Positions 7,551-16,668 of a stretch of DNA of 64,000 nucleotides are shown piece by piece. A model generated the notes under the pieces. That model had not been told where the DNA came from and made no database searches. It was given only the letters and a program-made list of their open reading frames with translations. A program made the position numbers and the translations under genes. The DNA is from CAWFPR01 sp963817635 (GTDB taxonomy: Bacteria; Acidobacteriota; Vicinamibacteria; Vicinamibacterales; 2-12-FULL-66-21): contig CAWFPR010000020.1 of assembly GCA_963817635.1 (NCBI GenBank), positions 62,001 to 126,000 on the forward strand, written 5' to 3'. Each line of letters opens with the position of its first letter. Position 1 is the first letter of the stretch.

Positions 7551-9080
7551 ATGTCCAACGCTGCGTCCCGCTCCGCGCTGCGCACTGCCGGCCTCGTGCT
7601 GCTGGCCCCAGTCGTCATCGTCGTGAACGCCGCCTTCGCGGCGGCTCACATCCTGATTGGCGTCGCCGCATGGGGACTCGGTGCGGCAGCGGCGCTGCTG
7701 CGGGGGATGGGTGTCAGCCCCGCGGCCGCCGCCGTGGACTGGATGCGCCGTGTGGGCGCCCGCGCCCGCGACGACCGGTCGGTGGCGGCGACATTGATGG
7801 CGTCGGCGTGGGCGGCAACCGGCAGACGGGGCAGGGTCCCGCCGCGCCAGCTGCTCTCGAGCACCGTCCTGGGCGGCACGGCGCGGCTGCTGTGCTGGCC
7901 GGTGTTCACCGCGATGGCCCTTGGCTCCGCATCGATCTCCACCCAGCCGACCGAGCGCTGGGCCATCGCGCTGGGCCGCCTGGCCTCACGCGTGGTCCAG
8001 CGCCTCTCTCGACCGGGCGTGCTCCCGGGTGCCGTGGCGGACCTGGCCGTGGCCCGCACGCACTTCGGCTTCTTCGTGATGGTTGCGTCCGCGTCCCCCG
8101 CCGTCATGGACAACAACCAGGGCATTCTCGGGGGCTGCCTCGCGCTGCTGCTGGGCGATCCCGACTGGCTCGCCGAGGGGATGCGCCGGATGCGGGGCTA
8201 CGCGGACTACGTCCACGAGAAGGAGCGCAACGGGGAGCTGGGACCGCGCTCCCGCATGCCGTTCGGCCGCTTGATGGTACGGACCACCGGCGACATACTC
8301 CAGAACTACCCGGCGGAGGTCGTCGAGGTGATCCGGACGCGCGGCTTCGCGGAGGGCGCACGGGCGTACTGGCGCGACCGTGCGCGCGTGCACCGGTATC
8401 TCGCGCTCTTTCTTCCGTTCACCTGGCACATGATGCAGGACGTGAGGCGGTTCTTCACGCTCGGCCTGCTCGAAGCGCCCGACGCGCAGCGGCTGACACT
8501 GTGCGAGCTGGCCGTGATGGCGAGCGCGCTCCCGGACGACCAGAAGGACGCCGCTCTGCTCGACGTCCAGGCGACGGCGCCCCCCTCGATCGTCGAGTTC
8601 GAGCACTACGTGGGGCTCGTGCTGCCGTGGGACGGCACCCTCGCCGACAAGGCGATCCGCCGCTCGGCGTCTGGCGCGCTGCTCGACACCCACACGGTCG
8701 TGCCGTCTATCCTCGACCGGCACGCGGTGCACGTCGCACAGTCGACCAACGCCGAGGCCTACGCCTTGCGCACGTTCCTGTGGCTCTACCGGGACGAGAG
8801 CCGCGCCCGCGAGGTGGGCGAGCGGGAAACCGCGAGAAAGTTCGGGCCCGAGGTGGCGGCGCGCATCGGCGCGTGCCCCCTCTACCCGCTGGAGCCCTGG
8901 GAAGTGGACGCGCTCACGGCCGGCGGCCCGCGGCCTCAGGCGGAGGTCGACGCGATCCTGCTGGACGCGCTCCGCAGCCGCGGCCTCGGGACCGTCGCCG
9001 ATCGCATCGAGGCGGTGGGGACCTGGTCCGCGCGAGGAGATCAGGCTCATGTGCTTACAGAAACTGAGCGGAGCATATGA
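7551..9080 (+). CDS. hypothetical membrane-anchored protein, ~509 residues, not recognised
   Basis: Starts at ATG 7551. Residues ~10-55 are strongly hydrophobic (AGLVLLAPVVIVVNAAFAAA, IGVAAWGLGAAAALL), probably two spans or a signal anchor. The rest is a mostly helical soluble domain rich in Arg, with conserved-looking stretches HFGFFVMVASAS, DNNQGILGGCLALLLGDP, FLPFTWHMMQDVRRFF. No catalytic motif was recognised. It follows the efflux-operon remnant directly and may belong with the unknown genes at 4430-5782 and 5846-6898. Confidence 0.65.
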   Translation: MSNAASRSALRTAGLVLLAPVVIVVNAAFAAAHILIGVAAWGLGAAAALLRGMGVSPAAAAVDWMRRVGARARDDRSVAATLMASAWAATGRRGRVPPRQLLSSTVLGGTARLLCWPVFTAMALGSASISTQPTERWAIALGRLASRVVQRLSRPGVLPGAVADLAVARTHFGFFVMVASASPAVMDNNQGILGGCLALLLGDPDWLAEGMRRMRGYADYVHEKERNGELGPRSRMPFGRLMVRTTGDILQNYPAEVVEVIRTRGFAEGARAYWRDRARVHRYLALFLPFTWHMMQDVRRFFTLGLLEAPDAQRLTLCELAVMASALPDDQKDAALLDVQATAPPSIVEFEHYVGLVLPWDGTLADKAIRRSASGALLDTHTVVPSILDRHAVHVAQSTNAEAYALRTFLWLYRDESRAREVGERETARKFGPEVAARIGACPLYPLEPWEVDALTAGGPRPQAEVDAILLDALRSRGLGTVADRIEAVGTWSARGDQAHVLTETERSI

Positions 9081-9189
9081 CCGGAGCATATTGGTAGAAG
9101 GGCCACGTCTTCGACAGAGCCTACTCGTCGCTCTCGTGGCCGGCGTTCGGTCCGCCTTTCGGTCGCGTCTTGAGCTCGAGGCTGAGACA

Positions 9190-10179
9190 CTAGGTGCCGT
9201 GGACCACGCGGATTTGGATTGAGCCGCTGCGGCTCTCCAGGCGCACGAGCGGCCCCCCGCTCCCGATGGTGCCCGTGAGCCGTCCCTTTGACGCGGACCC
9301 GTTCACGACCCCGTCGTCCGACTTGACTGAGCCCGAGCGGCTGACGGCCTCCAGGTTGAGTCCCGCGTTCGGGTCGAACGTCGCCTCGATGCTGCCCAAT
9401 CCGGCCGTGACGCGCCATGGCGCGCCCGGTGCGCCGCTGACGAGCACCCGCCCGCTGTTGCTTGCGGCGGTGAGCCCGCCGGACAGGCCTCGCAGCGTGA
9501 TGCCGCTCGATGAGGTCTCGACGTCGACGTCACCACCTGCGCCGACGAACGTCGCGTCGACGGCGCCGCTCCCGGTGCGCGCATGAAGACCGGCGCCGAG
9601 GCCGCGGGCCGAGATGCCGCTGCTGCTGGTCGTCACCGTGAGCAACCCACCCACGCCGTCCGCGGTCACGTCGCCCGACCCCGTCGTCACCGTCGCGGTG
9701 CCGCCGAGCTTCGAGATTTCGATGGCGCCGGATTGCGTCCGCACGGACACCTCGGCAACGAGACCGCTCAGGCTCGTGGCACCGGACGCGCTGACGGCGA
9801 GCACCTGCGTGTCGGGCGGCACCCGCACGTCGTAGCTGACCGTGACCGCGCTCCGGTCGGTCGAATCGGACGGCGCGCGCAGCTGAATCGTGTTGCCGTT
9901 CCGCTCGATCGGCGGCTGGTCCGCGACCTTGCGCGCCAGCTCCGCCGCGTTGGCGGGCACGTCCCACCCGGCGCGGACCGTGGCGTCGCCGGTCACAATC
10001 ACTCTGCCGGGTTCACCCGCAGATACGGTGATCTTGCCGCGGATCGTGGAGACGTCCAGGACCGTGACGCCGCTCACGTCGAATGCCCGCTCAAAGGGCA
10101 CCCGTTGCGCACTGGCCGGCGCTGCCGATCCGACGACGCCCGCGAGAACAAACCCGACTGCCGTGCGCCACATATTCAT
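9190..10179 (-). CDS. secreted DUF4097-family beta-repeat protein
   Basis: The frame extends to 10278, but ATG 10179 is chosen because GAGGAAGAG lies just upstream of it. Signal peptide (VGFVLAGVVGSAAPASAQ), then a right-handed beta-helix-like series of short repeats (VSVRTQSGAIEISKLGG, ATVTTGSGDVTADGVGG, VDVETSSSGITLRGLSGG), each with a T/S-x-SG-x-I turn. This is the DUF4097 (putative adhesin) pattern. Exported, function unknown; family members often sit with zinc-ribbon or sigma-factor genes, which are not present here. Confidence 0.85.
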   Translation of the reverse strand: MNMWRTAVGFVLAGVVGSAAPASAQRVPFERAFDVSGVTVLDVSTIRGKITVSAGEPGRVIVTGDATVRAGWDVPANAAELARKVADQPPIERNGNTIQLRAPSDSTDRSAVTVSYDVRVPPDTQVLAVSASGATSLSGLVAEVSVRTQSGAIEISKLGGTATVTTGSGDVTADGVGGLLTVTTSSSGISARGLGAGLHARTGSGAVDATFVGAGGDVDVETSSSGITLRGLSGGLTAASNSGRVLVSGAPGAPWRVTAGLGSIEATFDPNAGLNLEAVSRSGSVKSDDGVVNGSASKGRLTGTIGSGGPLVRLESRSGSIQIRVVHGT

Positions 10180-10442
10180 GTCTCTTCCTCGTCCGCAGAC
10201 TGCCACAGTTCGCGATCTGGCGCCGTGCCCTATTGAACACGTGCCAGCGGACCCGCAACCCTGCTGAGGGGCCGACATGTCGGCCGTGGGGGTCTATGGG
10301 GTCCTCGAGGCTGTCGTCCCGTCCGAGCATCGCGCGAGTGTGGGGTGGAAACAATCTCCTGCCGTGAGAGAGTTGCATTATCCGCGCGCTTTGCATAACC
10401 ATGTGCCCGGACTCCGGACTTCCTTTCGAGGGGACACACAGC

Positions 10443-12734
10443 ATGAATCGCACGATTGTTGCCGCTCTTGGTCTCGCCGCGCTCGCGACGAGCACGGTCG
10501 CCACGCAGAACCAGCGGGTGCTGACGACCGCCGACTACGACCGCGCGGTCAAGATGCTCGCGCCCAGCCTGAACGGCCTGGTCGTCGGCGACAGCGTGAA
10601 CGCGACCTGGCTGCCGGACGGGCGCTTCTGGTACGTCCGCACCACGCTGACCGGCAACGAAAACGTCGTGATCGATCCGTTGAAGAAGACGCGGGAGGTC
10701 GTGCAGACGCCGCCGGTGGGCGGCGTGGCCTCGCCGGGCGCCGGCGGTCGCGGCGGCCGCGGGGGCGGCCAGGGCGGTCGCGGTGGCGGAGGACGGGCGG
10801 GCGTGACCCTGTCGCGGACCTGCGGCCCGAACGCCACCGGCATGACCGGCCCGCCTCCTCCGTCGATGTCTCCCGACGGCCGCAAGGCGATCTTCATCTG
10901 CGACTGGAACCTGTGGGTGAAGGACGTCGCCACCGGGCAGGAACGGCAACTGACGACCGACGGCGTGAAGGATTTCGGCTACGCGACAAGCAACGCCGGA
11001 TGGGCGACCAGCGCGGCGCCGGCGCTGTCCTGGTCGCCGGATGGCAGGAAGGTCGCCACGCAGCAGCAGGACGAGCGGAAGGTCGGCGACATGTATCTGG
11101 TCGAGACGCCGGTCAACGGCGGGCATCCCGTCCTCCGCGCCTGGAAGTATCCGCTGCCCGGCGATCCCGACGTCGCGATGATCAGCCGAGTCGTGATCGA
11201 CGTCGACACCGGCAGGATGAAGCGGCTGCTGATGAAGCCCGACTTCCATCGCGGGATGTCGGAAGACAACATCGACATGAGCGAGTATCTGTGGAGCCCG
11301 GACGGCTCGAAGCTCGGGTTCGTCTCGACCGATCGCTTCCACAAGAACTCCATCGCCAAGGTCGCCGACGTGTCGTCGGGCGAGATCCGGACGCTCCTCA
11401 CGGAAACGGAAGCGACGCACGTCCAGACGCGCGTTCAGTGGCAAATCCTCTGGAACACGAAGGAAGTCGTCTGGTACTCGCAGCGCGACGGCACCGCGAA
11501 CATGTACCTGTACGACCTCGACAGCGGCAACCTGAAGAACCAGATCACCACGGGCGCGGGCCCGGTGACGCGCGTCGTCCGCATCGACCCGGACACGCGG
11601 ACGATGTGGTACGAGGCTGACGGCCGGGAGAAGGGCCAGGATCCGTACTTCACGCACCTCTACCGGGTCGGGCTCGACGGGAAGCACGACGTGTCGCTCA
11701 CGCCCGACAACGGGACGCATGCCGTCCAGATCTCTCCCGACGGGAAGTACGTGATCGACACCTTCTCGCAGCCCGACGTCGCGCCCGAGACGGTGCTGCG
11801 CGACGGCCGGACGGGGGCGCTGATCATGCCGCTCGAGAAGGCCGACATCTCGAAGCTGCTCGCCACCGGCTGGAAGCCGCCGATGCCGATCACGATGACG
11901 GCGGCCGACGGCAAGACCGACATCCACGGGCTGCTCTTCCGGCCGACCAATTTCGATCCGGCGAAGAAATATCCGATCATCAACCAGGCCTATCCCGGAC
12001 CGCAGTCGGGCAGCGTCGGATCGCGCGCGTTCGCGGCCGCGCGCGGCGACCGGCAGGCGCTCGCCGAGCTCGGCTTCGTCGTCGTCAGCATCGACGGCAC
12101 CGGCACACCGAACCGGTCGAAGGCCTACACCGATGCGTATTACGGCGCGATGGGGCGCCACAACACGATCCCCGATCAGATCGCCGGCATGAAGGAGCTG
12201 GCGAGGACATATCCGTGGATCGACATCGACAAGGCGGCGATGTGGGGCCATTCGGGCGGCGGTTTCATTACCGCTGATGCGTTACTGCGCGCGCCGTACA
12301 ACGACTTCTTCAAGGTCGGCATCGCCGAGTCCGGCAACCACGACCAGCGCCAGTACCAGGACGACTGGGGCGAGCGCTATCAGGGACCGCTGGTGAAGAA
12401 TCCCGACGGCACCGACAATTACACGATCGAGGCCACGCAGACCCAGGCCGCCGGCCTGAAGGGCCATCTGTTGCTCATACACGGCACGATGGACAACAAC
12501 GTGCCGCCGTACAACACGCTGCTCGTCGCCGACGCCCTGATCAAGGCGAACAAGGAGTTCGACATGCTGCTCATCCCGAACTCGGGGCACGGGTATGCGC
12601 CGGCGAACTACGTCATGCGGCGGCGCTGGGATTACTTCGTCAAGTACCTGCTCGACGCCGTTCCGCCGAGGGATTACGTGATTCCGGCGCCGGCGGGCGG
12701 GCGTGGCGGCCGCGGCGGCGGACCGTCCAACTGA
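10443..12734 (+). CDS. S9 family peptidase (dipeptidyl-peptidase IV-like), secreted
   Basis: 763 residues from ATG 10443 (N-terminal signal sequence TIVAALGLAALATSTVA). N-terminal DPP IV-type beta-propeller with repeated 'SPDG' blades (MSPDGRKAIF, WSPDGRKVA, WSPDGSKLGF, ISPDGKYVI), then an alpha/beta-hydrolase domain with nucleophile elbow GHSGGG, the catalytic Asp region HGTMDNNVPP and His in NSGHGY. An inserted low-complexity loop of Gly/Arg (~res 98-122) and a similar GRGGRGGG tail are common in acidobacterial S9 enzymes. Removes dipeptides from peptides in the periplasm. The next gene is another S9 enzyme 15 bp downstream. Confidence 0.93.
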   Translation: MNRTIVAALGLAALATSTVATQNQRVLTTADYDRAVKMLAPSLNGLVVGDSVNATWLPDGRFWYVRTTLTGNENVVIDPLKKTREVVQTPPVGGVASPGAGGRGGRGGGQGGRGGGGRAGVTLSRTCGPNATGMTGPPPPSMSPDGRKAIFICDWNLWVKDVATGQERQLTTDGVKDFGYATSNAGWATSAAPALSWSPDGRKVATQQQDERKVGDMYLVETPVNGGHPVLRAWKYPLPGDPDVAMISRVVIDVDTGRMKRLLMKPDFHRGMSEDNIDMSEYLWSPDGSKLGFVSTDRFHKNSIAKVADVSSGEIRTLLTETEATHVQTRVQWQILWNTKEVVWYSQRDGTANMYLYDLDSGNLKNQITTGAGPVTRVVRIDPDTRTMWYEADGREKGQDPYFTHLYRVGLDGKHDVSLTPDNGTHAVQISPDGKYVIDTFSQPDVAPETVLRDGRTGALIMPLEKADISKLLATGWKPPMPITMTAADGKTDIHGLLFRPTNFDPAKKYPIINQAYPGPQSGSVGSRAFAAARGDRQALAELGFVVVSIDGTGTPNRSKAYTDAYYGAMGRHNTIPDQIAGMKELARTYPWIDIDKAAMWGHSGGGFITADALLRAPYNDFFKVGIAESGNHDQRQYQDDWGERYQGPLVKNPDGTDNYTIEATQTQAAGLKGHLLLIHGTMDNNVPPYNTLLVADALIKANKEFDMLLIPNSGHGYAPANYVMRRRWDYFVKYLLDAVPPRDYVIPAPAGGRGGRGGGPSN

Positions 12735-12749
12735 GGTCGTCAGAATCTG

Positions 12750-15080
12750 ATGCGGACCCGCAACATGTCGACCCGCCTCGACCTTGCTCGCATCCGCCCA
12801 CTGCTGATCGCGATGGCCTCCTGCGTGCTGGCCGGCTGTAGCGGCGCCCCGGGGGATTCCGCCCGATCGCCGGCCACCGTCGAACCGCCGGTGGTCACCG
12901 CTGCGGGAATCGCGCCGCCGCCATCGGTGCCGATGACCGACTTCGCCGAGTCGTTGCGCGGCGTGCCCGTGCCCGACCCGCTGCGGTCGCTCGAGGATGT
13001 CTCCAGTCCAGCGACACGGGAGTTCGTGGCCGCTCAGCGGGCGTATGCCGATTCGGTGGTGGGTCGGCTCGTCGGACTCGAATCGCTGCAGGCTCGGGTG
13101 GAGCGTGCGTATCAGGACGCGCCAACCCTCGGTACCGTGACTTCGACCGCGGGCGGCCTGTTGCTCACGCGTTGGCTGGGACCGGCGCCCTCGCTGTTCG
13201 CACTCGATACCGGCACCACCACCGAGCGCTTGGTGCTGGATGCCGGCAGCCTGGCAAAGCAGTTGAACGGCGCTCGAATTCGCGTGGTGATGCCCAACGG
13301 GGACGCCACGCGAATCGCGATCGGCACCACCGAACAGGGTGATTCAAACGCCGGGATTGCCGTGCTCGATGCGGCGACGGGCGCTCTGCTTCCCGATCGG
13401 GTGCCCGATCTGCTGACCACCACCAGCGGCACGCGCTACCAGGTGAGCTGGCTGCCTGATGGCAGCGGCTTCTTCTATCCGCGGCTGTGGCCGGAGAGCG
13501 CGACGGGGCCGTCGGCCGACCGGCTCGCTCGCGGTCGCCAGTTCCTGCACGTGTTGGGTACACCACAGGCGGCCGATGTGCCGGTGTTCGGTTTCGAGGT
13601 GAGCCCGTCGATCACGGTGAACAAGGCCGACCTGCCGACCCGGGTGTACACCGCACCGGGGTCGGCGTGGCTGGTCGCGACGCTCTACCGCTCCAGGGAA
13701 AGCGGCACCGACTTCTACTTTGCGCCGCTTGCGCTCGCGCGGCACACCCCCCTCGCGCCTGCACCGGAATGGCGCCCGCTGGCGAGTCCGGCCGACAACC
13801 TGAGTCAGCCGCAGCTGCGCGGCAACACGGTCTATGCGCTGTCGCGCGCCACCGCCGATCGCGGGACGATCGTGCGCCGCGACCTTCGTGCCGATGGGGC
13901 CGGCGAATGGGTCACCGTGGTGCCTGAGCAGCGCGGCGTGATCATCGCGTTCACGGTCCAGAAGGATGCGCTCTACTTCACCGAGCGGGACGCCGGCGCG
14001 GTAGCGCTCCGCCGGTTGCCGCATGGACCGTCCGCCGATGGGTGGTGGGCAATCGGCAGCGCCTCCATCGACACGGTGCCGCTGGAATCGCCCGGAACGG
14101 TGCGGCTGCAGGCGGGCGTGCCGGAAGAATCGGGTGTGATGTTCTCGACGGAATCGTGGGCCACCCCGCCGCGTTGGCAACGCGTGGTGGATGGCGGCAA
14201 GGTCGAGACATTGCCGATCGATGATGGCCGCGCGTCGTCCTCCGACGGCGACGTCACGGCGGCGCGGCTCGAAGCACCATCGAGCGACGGCACTCTGGTG
14301 CCCGTATCGATCGTGTACGGCGCGAACGCGCTGCGCAACGGTGTGCTCGATGGGACCGCACCGCTGTTCATCGACGCCTACGGCGGTTTCGGCGTGTCCA
14401 CCGACCCCGCCTACAATCCGATCATGGCGCTCTGGACCTCGCTGGGCGGGGTGTACGCGTTCGCCCATGTGCGCGGTGGCGGCGAACTGGGCGAGGCGTG
14501 GCACACCGCGGCGATGCGCGAGCACAAGCAACGCAGCATCGACGACATGATCGGTGCGATCGAGGCGCTGATCGCCAGGCGCTACACGTCGGCTGGACGG
14601 GTGACGCTGATGGGCGTGTCGTTCGGCGCTGACATTGCCGGGCTGGTGATGGTCCAGCGCCCTGACCTGCTCGGCGCGGTGCTGTTCGAAGTGGGGCAGC
14701 CGGATGAGATCCGTGGCGCGATGCTCGACCCGACCGCCGCTCGCAATATCTCCGAGATCGGCGATCTCGACACGCCCGAGGGCGTCAAGATGCTGATGGC
14801 GGCATCGCCGTATCACCGGATTCCGGAAACGGTGGCCCTGCCGGCCGTGATCGTGCACAGCGCCGACGACGACTACAACTTTGGAACGCAGATGCTGTCC
14901 GGTAAATACGTCGCGCGGCTGCAGGCGGCCAACAGCGGTAATCGACCGGTGGTGTGGCTGCACACAGCGGGTGGACACCAGGAGTTGTTGAGCGTGTCGC
15001 CCGAGTGGGCCGCGAAGGCCCTGTCATTCGCCCTGTGGCAGTGCGGGGATCACGCCTACCAGCCGCCCCCGGCAGAATGA
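12750..15080 (+). CDS. prolyl oligopeptidase-family (S9A) lipoprotein
   Basis: 776 residues. Lipobox-like LAGCSG at ~28-33 indicates a lipoprotein. Propeller region ~60-460, then the hydrolase domain: PLFIDAYGGFGVS, AFAHVRGGGELGEAWH (typical S9A), nucleophile in LMGVSFGADIAG, Asp in HSADDDYNFG and His in HTAGGHQE. The elbow is G-V-S-F-G rather than the usual G-G-S-N-G, so substrate handling may differ, but Ser, Asp and His are all present. Immediately downstream of another S9 peptidase on the same strand, probably co-transcribed. Confidence 0.88.
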   Translation: MRTRNMSTRLDLARIRPLLIAMASCVLAGCSGAPGDSARSPATVEPPVVTAAGIAPPPSVPMTDFAESLRGVPVPDPLRSLEDVSSPATREFVAAQRAYADSVVGRLVGLESLQARVERAYQDAPTLGTVTSTAGGLLLTRWLGPAPSLFALDTGTTTERLVLDAGSLAKQLNGARIRVVMPNGDATRIAIGTTEQGDSNAGIAVLDAATGALLPDRVPDLLTTTSGTRYQVSWLPDGSGFFYPRLWPESATGPSADRLARGRQFLHVLGTPQAADVPVFGFEVSPSITVNKADLPTRVYTAPGSAWLVATLYRSRESGTDFYFAPLALARHTPLAPAPEWRPLASPADNLSQPQLRGNTVYALSRATADRGTIVRRDLRADGAGEWVTVVPEQRGVIIAFTVQKDALYFTERDAGAVALRRLPHGPSADGWWAIGSASIDTVPLESPGTVRLQAGVPEESGVMFSTESWATPPRWQRVVDGGKVETLPIDDGRASSSDGDVTAARLEAPSSDGTLVPVSIVYGANALRNGVLDGTAPLFIDAYGGFGVSTDPAYNPIMALWTSLGGVYAFAHVRGGGELGEAWHTAAMREHKQRSIDDMIGAIEALIARRYTSAGRVTLMGVSFGADIAGLVMVQRPDLLGAVLFEVGQPDEIRGAMLDPTAARNISEIGDLDTPEGVKMLMAASPYHRIPETVALPAVIVHSADDDYNFGTQMLSGKYVARLQAANSGNRPVVWLHTAGGHQELLSVSPEWAAKALSFALWQCGDHAYQPPPAE

Positions 15081-15126
15081 TCCTCGCGATGCGCACCGGT
15101 GACGAGGAGCGCGAGTCGGCAGAGGT

Positions 15127-15225
15127 TCGCTGATTCCTCGTCCGGTCATGCCTCCCGGTGATGGCGACATCCTGGCCATCCCTGAGGTCGGAGGCCTCCA
15201 TCACCGGTACGAGCGGGCGGCCTGA
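15127..15225 (+). pseudogene. C-terminal tail of an integrase-type IS transposase
   Basis: The frame ending at TGA 15223-15225 reads PRPV-PPGDGDILAIPEVGG, then LHHRYERAA. It closely parallels the end of the intact transposase at 20.3 kb (ADGRVIAIPQVGG, LHHRYERQAA). The rest of the element is absent. It is a relic of an earlier insertion of a related IS, just after the S9A gene. Confidence 0.75.
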
Positions 15226-15401
15226 AGGCCCGTCGCATCACCGCCTCAAGGCGGTTACCCTCGCCTCTGTGCCCTCTTTCACCGCGAGCGGGGCGACGTG
15301 TACGACGACATCGGGGTCTGCCAACGGGCGCAACGTATGGACGGCGCGCTCAGCGTTCAGATCGCCGGACGGAATGGGCTCATCGGCGGTTAGATTGCCT
15401 T
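15226..15401. other. intergenic, no gene seen
   Basis: Sequence between the transposase relic and the convergent cupin gene. Nothing recognisable. Confidence 0.3.
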
Positions 15402-15803
15402 CTATTTCGAGGGCGCGGATTCACCTACAGCTTCATCTGCAGTATCGGCGTCTGCATCAGCTTTGGTTGCATGAACGCGGCCGTCGATGTGATTGGGTGG
15501 AGCGTAGACGGTGTAGATTGTGAGAGGCTCAGTACCGGTGTTGCGGAAATTGTGCTCAGTGCCTGGAACAACAACCACAACGTCGCCGGGGCCTATTGGG
15601 AATTTCCTACCATCTAGCTCCCCTTCTCCGGTTCCCGAGAGAAAGAACAGGGATTGTTCGGTGTACTTGTGTGTTTCCTGGCCGACTTCTCCTCCGGGCG
15701 GGATACTCATTACGACCAGTTGGCTATTCCTGCCAGTGAATAAAACGCGGCGGAACTTTTCGTTTTCACGGGCGGCTTTGATGATGTTGGTGTGGTAGCT
15801 CAT
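15402..15803 (-). CDS. cupin-domain protein
   Basis: 133 residues from ATG 15803. Cupin motif 1 reads G-EVGQETHKYTEQSLFFLSG and motif 2 reads GPGDVVVVVPGTEHNFRN, so metal-ligand positions are largely kept (one His of motif 1 replaced by Tyr/Gln context, His in motif 2 present). The opening (NIIKAARENEKFRRVLFTG) matches a common single-domain cupin family of unknown ligand. The frame is open to 15902 and the extension encodes a hydrophobic helix (AGLSGLSLLILVILKKR), so a membrane-anchored form is possible; no ribosome site favours either start. AT-richer than its neighbours. Confidence 0.8.
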   Translation of the reverse strand: MSYHTNIIKAARENEKFRRVLFTGRNSQLVVMSIPPGGEVGQETHKYTEQSLFFLSGTGEGELDGRKFPIGPGDVVVVVPGTEHNFRNTGTEPLTIYTVYAPPNHIDGRVHATKADADADTADEAVGESAPSK

Positions 15804-16061
15804 GTTATTTGGCCGTTTTTTCAGAATAACCAGGATGAGTAGAGAAAGCCCGGAGAGACCAGCTGCTACACCGGACGTCACGCGCGACGCCAAGAGTTTC
15901 ATCGCGGCGATCCGGACGCGCCTCTTCTGTAGCCTCCGACGGAGGTGACGGCGCTGAAACCAACGATCAGCGCCGTCACGCCCTCGGACTAACCGTATCG
16001 ACGTTGAGATCCTTCGTGCTCAGATCGTCCGTGGTCATGAGCGCGCGTTCCGCGAGGGTGG

Positions 16062-16217
16062 CTATGCCCGGCTGCCCAGTCTGCCTGTCAAGAGCATGAT
16101 GATCAGCACGAGCAGAATCAGTCCACCAAGACTGCCCCCGATAAGTGGACCACCCAGGTAAAACCCGCCCCCGCCGAACAGCAACAGCAGGACGATCAGC
16201 AAGACTACGATGTTCAT
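16062..16217 (-). CDS. 51-residue hydrophobic membrane protein (DUF3309-like layout)
   Basis: ATG 16217 with an excellent Shine-Dalgarno (GGAGG, 7 nt upstream). Two hydrophobic helices (IVVLLIVLLLLFGGGGFY and LILLVLIIMLLTG) joined by a Gly-rich turn. The layout is that of the small DUF3309/YqaE-size membrane proteins often induced by stress. Function unknown. Too short for routine gene calling but well supported by ribosome site and composition. Confidence 0.65.
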   Translation of the reverse strand: MNIVVLLIVLLLLFGGGGFYLGGPLIGGSLGGLILLVLIIMLLTGRLGSRA

Positions 16218-16629
16218 CGCATACCTCCAGGCTCCACGGCAACACGACCGATTGAGGTTTCTCTCCAGCCTAGAGTGCTCTCACCGTGTGAAGGACGCTC
16301 TCTAGTCGTTCGTCGAGCATAATCGGCTCCTCGCGTCGGGAGACATCGATAACCCTCGATCTCAACTGTGACGATATCGCGGGGATTCTGGTAGATGCTG
16401 TTCCCAATTGCACACGGCCATCGCCGAGACTCGGCCGATGGGGCGCTCGGCGGCATCCTCAACTGAGCGTTCGGTGCTCGCGCGATGGCCGCCGAGCGCC
16501 TGTAGGGCGTACGAACCCACGCCCAAAAATAGATCTGGATGCGAGATCGGTGGAAACGAAGCCGGGTACGAACTCAATGAGGCAGTCGGGTAACGTTCTG
16601 AGGCGAGGCGACACGGGCGGCAAACATGA
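16218..16629. other. ~410 bp intergenic, no gene seen
   Basis: Divergent region between the small membrane protein and the ankyrin gene. Short frames only. The ankyrin promoter lies at its right edge. Confidence 0.3.
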
Positions 16630-16659
16630 TTGCCGCCGCGCAGCCGCCGATGGTACTAT
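16630..16659 (+). promoter_or_regulatory. predicted promoter of the ankyrin gene, leaderless layout
   Basis: -35 TTGCCG (16630-16635), 18-bp spacer, -10 TACTAT (16654-16659). ATG 16669 follows after 9 nt, so the transcript would start at or within a base or two of the start codon. No Shine-Dalgarno is present. Confidence 0.5.
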
Positions 16660-16668
16660 CCGCCTCTT

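Noticed and set aside
10230..12251. 673-codon minus-strand frame across the S9 peptidase
   Set aside because: Shadow frame, same composition bias, no domain; the plus-strand peptidase is unambiguous.
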